From Manihot esculenta (lineage: Eukaryota > Streptophyta > Magnoliopsida > Malpighiales > Euphorbiaceae), in assembly GCF_001659605.2 (NCBI RefSeq), contig NC_035170.2, positions 29,554,020 to 29,618,019 on the forward strand: a stretch of DNA of 64,000 bases, read 5' to 3'. Positions within the stretch are counted from its first letter, which is position 1; every line of letters begins with the position of its first letter. Position numbers and translations under genes: made by a program. The notes below the pieces were generated by a model, which was not told the origin of the DNA, made no database searches, and saw nothing but the letters and a program-made list of their open reading frames with translations. This document shows, piece by piece, positions 32,642 through 45,391 of this stretch.

Positions 32642-34104
32642 ACTCTAGTTCCAAATGGTTTGCAAGCATATTTAGCACATGACAAGCGGAATATGCACTG
32701 ATTTTATTTGCAAGTTGAGAGAGAATTATTATCATCGTTATGTAATGACTATTTTACTCCTGAAATAAAATAAGTAGTTCATTCACTAAATCTTTGTGCT
32801 TGATTGTTTATTGATGTGTTTGTATTGTTAGAATTATCTGATCATGATATTTTTATATAATAACTTTGGCTTTTCTTTTTTTTTTAATGAAAATGGTTAG
32901 GAGGTTCTACCATTGACTTTTTTATTCGGTGAATACATAAAGAGTTTAATTGACTTATCTTAAAAAGTTCAAATTAAGTGCCGCATGGTTTCAGTTCAGT
33001 GTAAAATTGATTGTGACATGTCCCTAAAAAAAATAAGTTTATATAAACAAATTATATGAAATTGTAATTTTTGAAATGAACTGAAAAAAAAATGGTATAT
33101 ATGCTTTTCAAGAAATTCACTTATATAATATATATAAACAATTTTAAATTATATTAGTATTATAATATAATCTATCAACGCTCATGTGTCAATCTCTTAA
33201 TTATCAAGACTCTTTATTTTTTGGGTTAATAAATAGAGAGAGAAAATGAGAATAGAATCCAATCTGCTTTGACCAATCCGATTAAGCCGTGGCAAGCATT
33301 AACACTCTTTCCTTCTTAGTTACTAAAGTAAGCAAAACCTAAAACAAATAATTACTAATTAAACAACCTTATGTTATTGATCAATCCTAAAAGTTAAAGA
33401 AATGTCCATTACAAGTGAACAAATAAGTCACACCCACATTTGAATTTCAATTGCAAATGGGCACCAAATTTTTTTCTTTAGAAAAAAAAAATTCCCACTT
33501 TATTATCTCATCAACCCAAACCCAATTGGAATTTTCAAACTTTTTTAGCCACTCACTTAACTTTATTATCATATTTATCATTATCTAATGATATCTCTTT
33601 CTAATTTTTGATTTTATGCTCTCTCTTCTCACTTTCCTTTTCACCTTTGCTTCTTCTCAAAGTTGGGTAGCCTAAAAAAAACCACTATTGGTAAATTCCT
33701 CATTAAAAAGAAATTCCAATTCTATGTATGTCATGTACAATTGGCAAAAATTAAATGAGCGACTTGCAACTGTTGATTTTGAAAACGTGTGGGTCCCTTT
33801 TTCGATAAGAGGTCCAGATGTATCCACGTTAGAAAGCGGTGATTGGTGTATGGAAGGCGAGAAGCAGAGGATACGTTGAGAGCGAAGATGCTTGAAGAAG
33901 AGTATAGCGATTAGTGAAAAGAGGAATAGAATAAACCAGAAAGTTTGGTTTATGCAGAGAGCCCCAAATGCCCACCATGAACACTTGTCTCTGAATCTTC
34001 TCAGTTTTTTGAAATTGTTTCTAGAGAGAGAGTGTGTGTGTGTATGAAGAGGTTGTAGAGAGAGAGAGAGAGAGAGGGAGTTCTGAGTTCCAGATGCTCT
34101 TGCA
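32642..34104. other. Upstream region of the proline-rich membrane protein gene
   Basis: AT-rich spacer whose last few hundred bases should hold the promoter and 5' UTR of the gene starting at 34105. A (TG)n run (34030-34041) and a (GA)n run (34055-34076) lie just before the ATG, as is common in plant 5' UTRs. No other gene is recognised. Confidence 0.5.
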
Positions 34105-37100
34105 ATGGGGAAGGAATTGCAGCAAAATCTGCAGCAACAGCAGAGTCATGAGAGTAGAAATAGAGAAGGAGGTTCTTCGGGTCTTTTCTGCGAGAGATGT
34201 TCGATGGGATTATCAATAATCTATAAAGAATTCAGTTTTAGATGTTTTTTAGTTTTGATTCTCAGTTTGTCTCTTTTGGTCTCTGGGATCTTCTGGATCC
34301 TCCCTCCTCGTACATCAAAATTAGATGGTTTTGATGCCAAAGATGAAATTAAGCTCCGTGGTAAGCTTCTTGTCCTTTATTTCATTATTTTTTTATCTGT
34401 AGCAGTGAAGTTGATTGTTCAATTTTAGGGGTATTGATCAGTTGTAGCTTGCTGTGGTTTGCGGTTTTTGAATAATCAGGATTTTTTTTTTATGCTTTGA
34501 GCTAATGGGTATTTGCGATTTTGCCGTTTTTGTAAAAAAGAGTTCTATAGCTGTTATTATGATTGGATTTTCTTCATTGTGTATTGTAATAGGTGGTGGT
34601 TATGTTCTCAATTCAGGGGCCTGTACTTCTGTTATATTGTGTTATTACTTGTGTTGCCAGCGTAATTTTCCCTTCTTGTTAAGTTAGCTTGGCCTTTTCT
34701 TATGTGCAGTTTTTTGCATTTTCATTCTTTGATGAGGAATTTCTAATGTTTTTGTAAATAGGTAAGTGTCTTGTTTGCCTTTATATTGTTGGCTATCTAT
34801 TGTTTTGATGATATTTTTTTCTGGTTGTTCTAGGAATAGGTTGATCTAATAATCTGAGCCTTTTAGGAAAGTATGCTATATTATACCTTAATTGAAAACT
34901 TTGGGAGATTTGGTTCGAATCCTATTCTGGAAAAGTTTGCCTGTTGTTGAATCCTATTGAGAGGAAATAGAATTCAAAGGTTTGACTAATTTAGATTTGG
35001 GGAGTTCTCGTCTTTTAGTAATTGGATGTCTATGCATTAAGATACGTCCAATACAGGTTGTGCTCTACCCTTTTTTTTCTGTGAATATGATAGTGTATCA
35101 AATTTTCACCGTTGATGGCAAGATTAAGACAAAGTAAGCAATGAGAGGCAGATTATATCGTGACTGAAACAGATTTTGATTTTTAGATACATCAAGTTGA
35201 CTCTTTGCTTGCAAATTCAGTTTAAGGTGGTTATTGCAACAATTTGCCTGTTTAAGTGGTTGTGCTTTTGTTGGATGTAAACTGAACTCAAGTATGTGAA
35301 TTAGATCCATTTTGGTATTGAAATTCTGGTTTTCATGGATATTTGTTTGTGGAGCATTCATGCTGCAAGCTGTTAAATTCTGTATCTGAATTTATTCCTT
35401 TTCTCATAAGAGTAACTTCTATACTTATTTCTTATTTCCAGCCACAGTGCAAGCATTCTTTAGACTACAAAAGCCTGTTTCACAGCTTGTTCCACACATT
35501 GGAAAATTAGAATATGATATCAATGATGAAATAGGCGTGCCAAATGCAAAGGTATTTCTTCAATCTTCAGCAGTCATGTATAACCTGAGTTCTTGAATAT
35601 GGTTCAAAGTTGAATCTGAAAACTATCTTCTTAACAGGTGGTTATCCTATCCATGCACCAATCTGGTGCATCTAACTGGACTAATGTTGTGTTTGGTGTT
35701 CTTTCTGACTCAACGAATGTTCCAATAAATCAAGTGTCCTTGAGTGTGCTGAGGTCATCTTTAATTGAGGTGTTCCTTCAGGACTCCAATCTGACTGTGA
35801 CAACCTCAATTTTTGGGCAGCCCTCTATGTTTGAGATTTTGAAGTTTCCTGGGGGGATCACTGTAATCCCAGTGCCATATGCTTCCTTTTGGCAGAGGCC
35901 TCAAACCCTTTTTAGATTTATCCTCATTAATTCCTTAGCTGAAGTGCTGGATAATCTCACAGAGTTAAGGGATCAGTTGAAGTTTGGATTACAACTGAGA
36001 CCTTATGAGGTATTGTATGTTTTACTTCTTGTGTTAGGAGTTCTGTTATCATTTGAAAATTGGAACGTGACTTAGAAATTTTATTTTCCTTATGTTTTAG
36101 TGAGTTTACATTACCTTACCAAATATCAATTCATATTCAAGTAAAGTTTCTCAAGAATTATCAATAGTAAAACCTTAATCATTTGATTGAGAAGAATGGA
36201 GTTGATAAAAAACGTAGACATTGCATGAAATTGTGAATTATCATAAACTATATAGTCAAAGTTGAGTGGCTCTACTGGGTGCTAAATACACAGAACCAAA
36301 TGTAAACTGATAATTAATTATGGATTTCAATTCTTTCTCCAGTTTTTGTGCAGAATAATAGTATTGTCACTAACATTGATACTTAGCCTTCAGTTAAACT
36401 GCACAAGTGCTAGCCTATATATGGTATAGGATTTAAGCCTGTAGAATAAGTTGATCTCAATACTGGCTGTCTAATTTCCATGTCCTTTTCTTTTACCTTG
36501 TTATGCAGAACATAGTTGTGCAAATGACAAACGCTGCTGGCTCCACAGTAAATCCTCCGGTCACTGTTGAGGCTTCTGTTATATCAGATTTAGGAGGACT
36601 TTTGCCACAGAGATTGAAGCAGTTGGCTCAAATGATTACAGATTCTCCTTCAAAGAATCTTGGCCTGAATAACTCAGTTTTTGGTAAAGTTAAGAGTGTT
36701 GTTTTGTCATCATATTTAAAAGGTACACTTCACGCAAAACCTCCAACTCCTTCACCAGCTCCATCTCCAGAGCTTAGTGAGTATGCTGAACCTCCAATGT
36801 CCCCATGTCCTACTTTTTCTCCATCACCTGTTCCAGCATCCTCTCCTCCTCCATCAGATGACATTCACTCACATGCAACAAGCCCAAAATGTGGGCTGCA
36901 CCATTCTTTACCTTCTGTAAATTCTCCAGCACCTTCTACAGTAACACCTGATCCTCCTCACTCTTGTGGACACCATGGTTCTCCAATATCTTCAATCTCA
37001 TCACCTTCTCATTCTAACCGAAGTCCTTACTTGCGTTCAGTGGACCCCCCGTCACAGCTGCCCCCAAGTTTGTCTCCACTGCCTCAAGTTTCCTATGGTT

Positions 37101-38173
37101 CCATGCCAAGGAAAGGTTCAGCATCTCAATTGCTTGCTCCATCTCCATCATGTAAGTTCACCAATTTATGACTTTTTTTCCTTGCTTGCCTTACCATGAT
37201 ATGAGTAAAGCCATGAAAAATATTTGTACTTTGATGAGTGTTTTTTATTTCCTTGCATAAATTATTTGTGAGCAATTGTCTGTTTGGCAATGAAAATAGT
37301 TGTAAAAGTGAATTGTGAATTTTTTATCAGTGCTTTATTAAACTATACTCAATCTATTTTGCATGAGTTTCCATCTGTTAGTTCATTTAGGCAAGTATGG
37401 ATGCAGGCTACAGGAAGTCATTGCAAATACAAATGTTAATAAATAGTTATTTAACATTTGAAAGTGCTTATGCATATGGATAAGTCTTCATGTGCGACTG
37501 TGTGTGATTGTGTGCAGCCTCTTGTATATTACACACAAAGTCACAAACCCACACACACTGTAAGGGCATATTTAGCGAACCACAGTAGGTGGCGCCTCTC
37601 ATCTCAATCCACACTGTGCAAAAGGAGTGGGTAGGCATGGACAATTGCAAGTACATGTATGCACATATCTATCCATTTGCATTGCATGGTAAGCTCATGA
37701 GCATAAACTGCAATAGATAGTGTCTGCCATCCATATACTTGTATTTCACACATGCAGTTGTGCACCGATTGGTGTCCATGTTTGTAGGCAGGTTAACCAT
37801 GATGGAGGGCAAACTGGAGTTTGTCAGTAAAACAAACATTTTAAAAAAGAATGCTTATAGATAAAGTGTAAACCCAAATTTATGCAATTCAACTACTGTA
37901 CTTGGCCATGTATCACCAATGAGTTTGGTGCTGTTTTCAAAATATTCAGAGTGTTTTGATATAATTGGATGGCGTTGATGTGGAACTTGAAAATTTACTT
38001 CAAATTTGCAATTTCATAATTATGGCATGATTATAGTTTTGAACTCTTTTGTCATTATATTAATATATGTACATGGTTTTGCAGCTGTAGCTGTACGTCC
38101 TTCCTACAAGGAGATCTGGTGGTTGGGATTTTCAGGATTGTTGATCTTTCATCTTCTTTGTTGCTCACATTGA
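34105..38173 (+). CDS. Plant membrane protein with proline-rich C-terminal half (DUF7036-like)
   Basis: Five exons inferred at 34105-34360, 35442-35551, 35638-36009, 36509-37151 and 38085-38173, all GT-AG and in frame; 489 aa. The N-terminus is Gln-rich and probably cytosolic. A transmembrane helix follows at about residues 46-66 (FRCFLVLILSLSLLVSGIFW). Next comes an extracytosolic globular region spanning exons 2 to 4 (for example KLEYDINDEIGVPNAK). From about residue 320 there is a long Pro/Ser-rich segment with two CG-H-H motifs (CGLHH, CGHHG). A second hydrophobic stretch lies at the very C-terminus (WWLGFSGLLIFHLLCC). I believe it belongs to the plant-specific family catalogued as DUF7036; the name is from memory. 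Function unknown; the layout suggests a cell-surface or endomembrane protein with a cell-wall-like linker. Confidence 0.85.
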
Positions 38174-38421
38174 CAAAAGCACATTTCAGGATTAGAAGAT
38201 GTTTGATACCCAGTTTTTCTGGCGAGGATGGTAGAAACATACATGGAAAGTTCACAAGTTTTCTTCAAAAAATTGACATAAATGTAAATGAAACCGAAGA
38301 TGAATTGTAGGTCAAAGCCAAGAAGGTGGCAGGCCTTTCATCTTACTACTAAGTTCCTGATGTCATAGGGAAACATGAGTTTCTTCTAAAGGGAACAATC
38401 CCAAGACACTGCAATCAAGAA

Positions 38422-38513
38422 TCAACTTTGTATTGCAGATTTCACGAACTGTTTCCTGTATGTTCAAGTGTAAAAATGCAGGTACTTTAGTAACATCTGC
38501 AATACAAAGTTGA
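38422..38513. repeat. Perfect 19-bp inverted repeat, 3' flank
   Basis: 'tcaactttgtattgcagat' at 38422-38440 is exactly complementary to 'atctgcaatacaaagttga' at 38495-38513, with a 54-bp loop. It lies about 250 bp after the stop codon at 38173, so it may be in that gene's 3' UTR. Confidence 0.8.
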
Positions 38514-38984
38514 AAGAAAAAAATTGTAAACTTAAAAAGAAATAGAATACATCTTCAATTGAATTTGGCTTCTTGATATTTTATGGTTGATAAATTGAAA
38601 ATTTAATAGAAATGAAGAAAAATCATTTTAAACTGGTAGTCTATGTCAAGCCTGCTTAGAACCACAGAAAATTAAAATCGGGTAAACACTCTAATTCAGT
38701 GCACACTTGCTTAACGCATCAACCGAGTATTTAACCATCCAATCGAATAAATACACTTCATTGATGGTTATCAAGTATGCTATACATCTCCAGGTACAAA
38801 CCATTCATATTTAGAGCACTGTTAACTCTAATTGACAGTAAGTTAACTCTTTGAAGACAGACTTTATCACTGCTAAACAAATGCCTATTGATTACAATAA
38901 AAAAGTGGTAAGATGGGAGTGTCACCAGCTCTCATTTACAATCAACAAAAGCTAAGATGAGAGTTCCGCAATGAAATGAACAAT
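38514..38984. other. Spacer between two convergent genes
   Basis: AT-rich sequence between the proline-rich membrane protein gene (plus) and the rhomboid gene (minus). It presumably contains both 3' UTR ends. Nothing else is recognised. Confidence 0.4.
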
Positions 38985-41900
38985 TCAATTGAAGTGTCTA
39001 TCATCCCTTCTCTTGCTAGAGAGAAATTTAATAGGTGCCCTGTCAACAAAAATTTTACGACCATCATTTGCCAAGGTCTCGTACTTCCAGGCAGGTCCAA
39101 CAAGCCAAGATGTAGCTACTCCACCAAGCAAGCCCCCTAACTAAAATTGTTGGTGTAAATGGAAAATTAGTTAACAAGCAAAATAATTAAAATCAAGAAC
39201 AAAAGCAGAAGATTAGGAGTTTCCAAACACACACGTCTTCCCACTAGAGAAAATGAAGACTTTATGCAAGCTTGTATACAAGCCTGCAGACACGACCATA
39301 GCAAGCCAGCTGCAAGATGAGATTTGGAACTTAAATGCCGTTGAACTAATAGATAATATTTGTTCCCTACAAATAATCACACATTTGATCTCGGACATTA
39401 ATTTTTTACTCTGACCCAAGCTAATGGAAAGACTTGAGTTTAGAGGGTAAGAATCCTACAAGCATGCCCACCCTTTTCCTCTCTGTCCCTCTTCAAGTCA
39501 TTTTCGTAAAATCTTCCTCTCAAGTTCCCATGAATGCTTCTAATGTCAAATATTAAGCAAAGATTCTTTAAAGCTTAATTAAGAGTTTACTACGTGCTAG
39601 GCCCACCAACGAGTTTAAGTTCCCTTGAAAGAAAGATGAGAAAATTTAGAGGAGATTCTATGTATGTCATACTTACATGTCCCCAGTTATCAATGCCTCT
39701 GGACAAGATACCAATAACCTGCGTGAGAGATGTATGTTACAACTGGTTATAAATGTTCCATGCATTTCATGTGTAATCGCTAGATAGAATGGAGAAAAAA
39801 TCCATGTAAAACTGCACGGAAAACAAGTCATACATCTGTTTTCAATCTAACATAAATCCTAACAAATCGTCTTAACGGACTTGATTTGATGGCTAAAATG
39901 AGTAGAATGGATTCGCACCGAGTCACTAAGTCCTGAAAGCCTAAAATCATACCATGTTTAGCAAAATTACTCGAGCTATGTTTTGTAGATCATCCTTGCC
40001 ACCTCTGATCATGCCCCTATGTCTTATTATAAACACAGCAAGAGATCCAACCTAAATTGAACATCCAGACGTCAAACGTAAGTTGTGAGGAAAATTATTA
40101 GCTCGAGGAACTTTGGATCAGTTGACAACATTATAGAACAGGATACAGGATGACTTACTAATCCAAAGATTGCTCCAGAGGCACCCACAGCAGGTGCTTT
40201 GCAGAACCAATAGCTTGTTGCTGAACCTGAATTTCTTGGAAGAATTTAATTAGTTGCCATTAAGTGAGTAAACATTTCAATATTTCTATTGTAAAGGGTT
40301 TATGAATAGTTACTTGCAATTGCAGAGGTAAAGTAAATTGCAAGAAATCTCCTTGGACCACTAAGGTTCTCAATTGTAGCACCAATAGAATTCAAAGAAT
40401 AACAATTAATCTGGAAAGGTAAAATCTTCTTTTCAGATTGGAAAAGGAAAATCAACCATGAATTGGGAAATTTGAAGTCAGAATGCTAGGAACAGACCAT
40501 GAGGTGCCCAAAATTTGCATGCAAAAGGGAAGAAGTGGCCAGCCTCCAAAGTTGTCCCTTGTCAATTAGACTATTAATCTGTAAATATTATGAAACTGAC
40601 CATAAAGAGCCCAAATTATAGAAATTTCAACATGAACATGCTTTTTGTTTAGTTGTCCAACGGTCTAACCTTAGCTCCCCACAATAACATCTTTCCTTGC
40701 GTAGCCATTTGTGCAACAAACACCCTGCATGCATGGATAGCTAATAAAATGCTTTTTCAGACGTATTCTTCAGGAGTATTCCACACATTGGGAGGTAAAA
40801 GATAAAAGCAAAAAACTAGTATTAATAAAGTTGAGATAAAAACGCTAAACAGCTCCAAGAAGCTGGTGCAACAGAGCACTGAAAATGAAAAAAAAAAAAA
40901 AAAAAAAAAAAAAGAATTTTTGTGCATGTTAGCATGGTACTCACAAGACATTAATAGCAAGAAGAACATTTGTCCATTTCCTTCCATCAAATGAATTTCT
41001 TCTGGATGTGCCTGAAAGTGATCCATCAATCCCACGCCCCCTTCCGGTTTCTCCACCATTGAAGAAAAATAAGCAAGGTGAACACGTGGATGCAAGAAAA
41101 TCATTTGATAATTCAAAAAAGTTTATTCCCTTGAATTGCGAGGCTTTTTCACACCATAATTCCTTCAGTCTAGGCACATTACAGAGATGGGAAAGTTTCT
41201 GTCCAACAAGAGATATCAGAGCAAATACATACACGAAGATCAGAATGAAAATGTAATAACATCAATAAGACCATTTTCCAGACCATATATTTTCTGCATA
41301 TTATAGTTATCAAATTCTTCAATTAAATAGTGTCTGAGAAAATTGATAATTGGGCATAACAATTACATGTATGTAGCGTTTCAAACTAATATTTTCGTGC
41401 TAAAGAAGTTTTAGCAAAGATTGAAATTTTAGCCCTACTCAAAAGCTATAAGTTACAATTTTTGTTTTTCATTTTCTTTCCATTAGATTACAATAGTATG
41501 CTCATTCATTAATCTGCACAGGAAAATATATTAATTTAAGAAAACTGCTTAGATAATCAACTGAGTTGGTATAAAATGAAAAGAAAACCCTCTTTATAGG
41601 GAAGTATATTATATTAAACCAATTACAGCAACAGTATGTAGAGCTACACATTCGTTTCTAATTGTTAAGGAATAAACATTTGCATACAATAAGGTGAAAC
41701 AGAAAGAAATGTTGATTTCCAATAACAGCAACATCTACATAGAATCAAGGCTAACAGAGCTTGACCTAATTTCTGACCAATACTATGGTCAGCATGAAAG
41801 GGAAAACACATGGAAATCACACATCTACAGTGAATTATGGTGTATTGGAGTTAAGAAAATAGTTTATAACCCCAACTCAATGAATTTAATCTAAAGTCAA

Positions 41901-42325
41901 CTTATCTTCTCTAACACAAAATAGGAATTGACATGATAGAAACATGTATCCATAAAATCTTCCATTTCTTTTACTAATTCCCCCTTCGGCATCTTCTACT
42001 CTTGAATTCAGCAATACTGTTTGATAAATTGACCAAGAGAGACCCTAAACAACTACACTTAGCCACAGATACAGTAATTGAATTGATGCAAGAAGAAACT
42101 AAAAGTCACCAAGACACACGACCCATCAAATTTAAGCAACAGACGGTGAGGAATACAGAGAGATTTGGTGGGTACCTTGAAGGAGGAGTGAAGAAGAAAG
42201 CCTAAGTGGAGAGAAGAGGCAGTGGTGATGAGATTAACAGATGATGGTCCCGGCTGCTGGAGTGGGACCCACCAGAGTGGTTGAGGAGGTGAAGATGATA
42301 ATGATGATCCCATCAATCCGACCAT
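38985..42325 (-). CDS. Chloroplast rhomboid-like protease (RBL10/RBL11 type)
   Basis: Nine exons inferred on the minus strand: 42325-42176, 41198-40945, 40724-40670, 40578-40498, 40410-40314, 40226-40159, 40051-39953, 39718-39677 and 39140-38985; 333 aa, with every junction GT-AG and in frame. The N-terminal ~100 residues are Ser-rich and look like a plastid transit peptide. The rhomboid core follows with its intramembrane motifs: [30 protein letters not shown], the catalytic serine in [10 protein letters not shown] (Ser229) and the catalytic histidine in DNWGHLGG (His282). These two residues form the dyad of rhomboid serine proteases, which cut within membranes. It closely resembles Arabidopsis inner-envelope RBL10/RBL11, linked to plastid lipid metabolism (family knowledge); I cannot choose between them by eye. 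A poly(A) tract of ~24 nt (40889-40913) sits in intron 2. Confidence 0.9.
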
Positions 42326-43308
42326 TCCTGAGCCTCCAGCTTTACCGATGCCGGTCGGAGGCTGAATTATGTTCTATATATTCCATATTTTCATCCTTTA
42401 AAGTGATTTTCTTTCATTGGTCATAATTTTCGCCTGTGAAATTTATTTATTTGTATTTAATATTCTAAGGAGTTTCTTTTTCAAAAAAAAAAAAAAAAAA
42501 AAAAAATTCTAAAGAGTTCTTAAATTAATAATATTATTTAAAATGGAATAGAATTTTAAAATTTATCGATTTTCTTCAAAATTTTATGTATAATGAATTT
42601 ATTACCATAACTTCAAAATCAGCAAGTAGTGCATCAACTGATTTTTTTTTTTTTTAAATTGAAATAATTCAACTAACAAGATATTCTTATGATTTCATTC
42701 AGAATTAAAATCAGATTGTTTTCATTAAAAATTAAAAAATAGATTAAACTTAGTTAAATTAAATTGATGGCAATGGTAATTAAATTTTATTAAAATTTAA
42801 CTAAGTAGAATTATTTCTTACCTCAAATTACAAAAATAAGACAATAATTTTTTTTTGTGTGTGAATTAAATAAAATTAATAATTAATTCGAGCAATCAAA
42901 CTTGTGCCAAACCACATTGGACAAGGATTAGGTATAGCAGTAATTACCATTTTTGCTATACAAATATTTATGTTAATTATCACAAATTAGATCTCTTTAA
43001 CTAAAAGAAAAAACAAAATTAATAATTTCTTTTAATATAAATTGAGAATATGGAAATTTGAACAAGATTTATCATGCATTCATTCAACTACTAAATCAAA
43101 TCAGAATAAACAAATAATTTATTATATCCTCCGTAACACAAAACATAACAAAATTATAGCTTAAATTTATTATATCCTCCGTAACACATAACATAACCCA
43201 AAAAAACTATGATTAATACTAATTTTTTAACTTGAGCTACCAAAATTGAAGCCTATAATGGCTTCTGTTACAAGTATAAGCATAACTTGATCACCGGAAA
43301 TTGCATTC
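42326..43308. other. Spacer between rhomboid and MADS genes
   Basis: Holds the rhomboid promoter side and the 3' flank of the MADS gene. Features seen: a poly(A) run of about 25 nt at 42482-42505 and, at 43118-43197, two copies of a 32-bp unit ('ttattatatcctccgtaaca') with a 48-bp period. No gene is recognised. Confidence 0.5.
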
Positions 43309-44268
43309 TCAGACTTGCTTCCAACTCTGAAAATGGCTTAGTTGAGGAGCCCACACTGAGATTGGCAATGCTTCACTTAGAAAACCATGATTGTCTCCCA
43401 TTACCATTCCAAAATTTTCCTGTGGCTTGTCAGCATTTTCCTGTAAAGGAAAATCATTAACAGCTGCTTGGAGATGATTTACAGGATCTTCAGAACAGAA
43501 AACTCCTGAGAGAAGTTCAAAGTTTTCTTCAATCAAGGAATCAATATCAGGAAAACTACTGCAGCTTCCATGATCAACAGGAGTATTAGTATCAGAATTC
43601 ATGTAGTTCTTCCATGGCCAGTTATGATCAAATTCCTGATGAATGATCTCAGAAGTTGAGTTCAGAACAGAGCTTTGAGTATTGATGATGATTTGTTTGT
43701 CTGCCTGAACTGCTTTTGCTTTCTCTTCTTCTGTTCTTAGCAACTCTATTTTCAGCTTCAAGTTCTTGATTTTAGCCTCTAGTTCATTCACTGAATCCAT
43801 CAAAGAATCTCCTGAAAGAGAATCAAGCTTCTTGGACAACCCTGAAATCAATCCATCAATCTTCAATTTCATCATCTTTTCTTTCTTGTTCTGAAGCTTC
43901 ACTTTCTTGGACTCCAAGAAATCCAAATAGTCAGATTCTTTCTTCTTGTTCTTGTCAAGTGCTTTATATTTGAAGATCAAATCTTTAACCCGAGTTTGAT
44001 CCTCAGGCCAGACATCAACCTTCCCATCAGGACTGAAACAGACAACACAAACATCGACGTCACACAATGTCTGAAGCTCACGAGCTTTCTTCATCAGAGT
44101 TGGCCTTCGCCTGTCGAAGCTTTTAGCTTGAGTTTGTTTATGACCGTCTATGATTTTCTTGATGAAATTGGCTTTCCGAGGCTCTTTGCCGTCGACGAGA
44201 GGCACTTTCTTGGGCTTTCTTCCCCTTTTCTTGATTTCCTGAGATGAGTTTTGTTGTGAGAAAACCAT
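43309..44268 (-). CDS. Type I MADS-box transcription factor
   Basis: Single-exon ORF of 319 aa; the ATG at 44266-44268 (MVFSQQNSSQ) is preferred over an upstream TTG. A basic stretch (KKRGRKPKKVP) precedes a divergent MADS domain (residues ~30-90) recognisable by SFDRRRPTLMKKARELQTLC and DVCVVCFSPDGKVDVWPED. A Lys-rich region (KYKALDKNKKKE) and a coiled coil (about VNELEAKIKNLKLKIELLRT) follow, then an acidic/Gln-rich C-terminus. The lack of introns and of a K domain, and the motif set, mark it as type I, a class acting mainly in female gametophyte and endosperm. I would guess the M-gamma group, without certainty. A TATAAATG box stands 57 nt upstream. Confidence 0.88.
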   Translation of the reverse strand: MVFSQQNSSQEIKKRGRKPKKVPLVDGKEPRKANFIKKIIDGHKQTQAKSFDRRRPTLMKKARELQTLCDVDVCVVCFSPDGKVDVWPEDQTRVKDLIFKYKALDKNKKKESDYLDFLESKKVKLQNKKEKMMKLKIDGLISGLSKKLDSLSGDSLMDSVNELEAKIKNLKLKIELLRTEEEKAKAVQADKQIIINTQSSVLNSTSEIIHQEFDHNWPWKNYMNSDTNTPVDHGSCSSFPDIDSLIEENFELLSGVFCSEDPVNHLQAAVNDFPLQENADKPQENFGMVMGDNHGFLSEALPISVWAPQLSHFQSWKQV

Positions 44269-44324
44269 TGTTGAATTAGAGAACAAGAATCAGAGAAGGT
44301 GGTCTCTTCTGGTGTGTGTCTTTA

Positions 44325-44332
44325 CATTTATA
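44325..44332 (-). promoter_or_regulatory. TATA box of the MADS gene
   Basis: TATAAATG on the minus strand, 57 nt before the ATG at 44268. This implies a short 5' UTR and supports the chosen start. Confidence 0.6.
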
Positions 44333-44884
44333 AGCAGAGAGATCACGAGATCTAGGGTAGCATTTCAGTGTGCAAAAATCAAAAATGGAAAACTTTGATT
44401 ACGGATTTGGCAAGCTTATTGCGAATCTTTATTTGTCCAATAAAATAATTAAGGTAAGAAATTCAAAAATTAAGGCTCCATCCATTTATTTGTCCAAAAT
44501 AATTTCATCTGAAAAATATTTTTTAAATATTTTTTATTAAAATAATTTATTTTTTATTGTTTAATTTTATTTAAAAAATAAAATATATTAATAAATTTAT
44601 ATATAGAGATATTAATAAGATATTTAAAGCTGGCTGTTTAACAAAACCTCAACCCATGAACATTCCTAAATTTCTCGGATTTGAAGCTGGCTGTTAAACT
44701 AAATTGGTCTTGTATAGAATTGGACCCAAAGTGGCAAGTTCTCAACAAATTATTACATTTACTAATTTTCATGGATTAGTTGAGCATCGGTCTGCATTCC
44801 AGAAAAGTGAATCCTGAATTCTGCAGAAACCAATATAGAGCATTTTCTTTTCCTTTTCAATTTTGTCATTTTAGCTAGTCAAGG

Positions 44885-45137
44885 TATGGTTCAGGTCCAG
44901 TTTAGTTTGGAGTCGGAACCAGCAATTTCAGGTTTGTGAAACTGAGGATCCTAAACCGGAATGCAGGGTTCGGCCGGTTTCAGTTTGAGTCGCTCTAAAT
45001 TTTCTCTTTTTTCAGAAAGAGGAGATGTTGGTTCAAATCAGACCAAAACCTTCTGGTCCGGTTTAAGGGGAGGAAACAGTTTTGGCCTCATTCAGAACCG
45101 TGAAGTTTCGATCCAGTTTCAGCCCTGAAACATACTG
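44885..45137. repeat. Possible decayed MITE with inverted arms
   Basis: The left arm 'gtatggttcaggtccagttt' is echoed in reverse by the right end ('gtatgtttcagggctgaaac', then 'actggatcgaaacttcacgg' on the minus strand). The block is GC-richer than its AT-rich surroundings and non-coding. The arms are imperfect and I could not define a target duplication. Confidence 0.4.
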
Positions 45138-45391
45138 TGGTCAATCTAATTTTAGTACCTGCTAAGTGAGATTCAAGAGAAGTTTGATTAAGTAAAGCTA
45201 ATGCAAATTAAGGACAAAAAACTGAAAACTGAATTAGCAAGCATACCTGTTAAGCTTCAATACCTTTTCATCTTTGCAATCTTGAATATTTTAGAATAAA
45301 TTAGATATACCTGCCTAGTTAAGAATCGTTTCAATTGTAAGGCTACAGTCTGTACAGCTTCTCCAGCGGGAAGAGTGATTGAAATGCAGAG

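Noticed and set aside
40889..40913. Poly(A) tract in the rhomboid gene as a possible processed pseudogene tail
   Set aside because: It lies inside intron 2 (minus strand), with no adjacent retrocopy or target duplication.
42482..42505. Run of about 25 A flanked by similar 'ttctaaggagtt/ttctaaagagtt' words
   Set aside because: It looks at first like a retroinsertion, but only about 10 bp besides the A-run would have been inserted. Replication slippage of a homopolymer is simpler.
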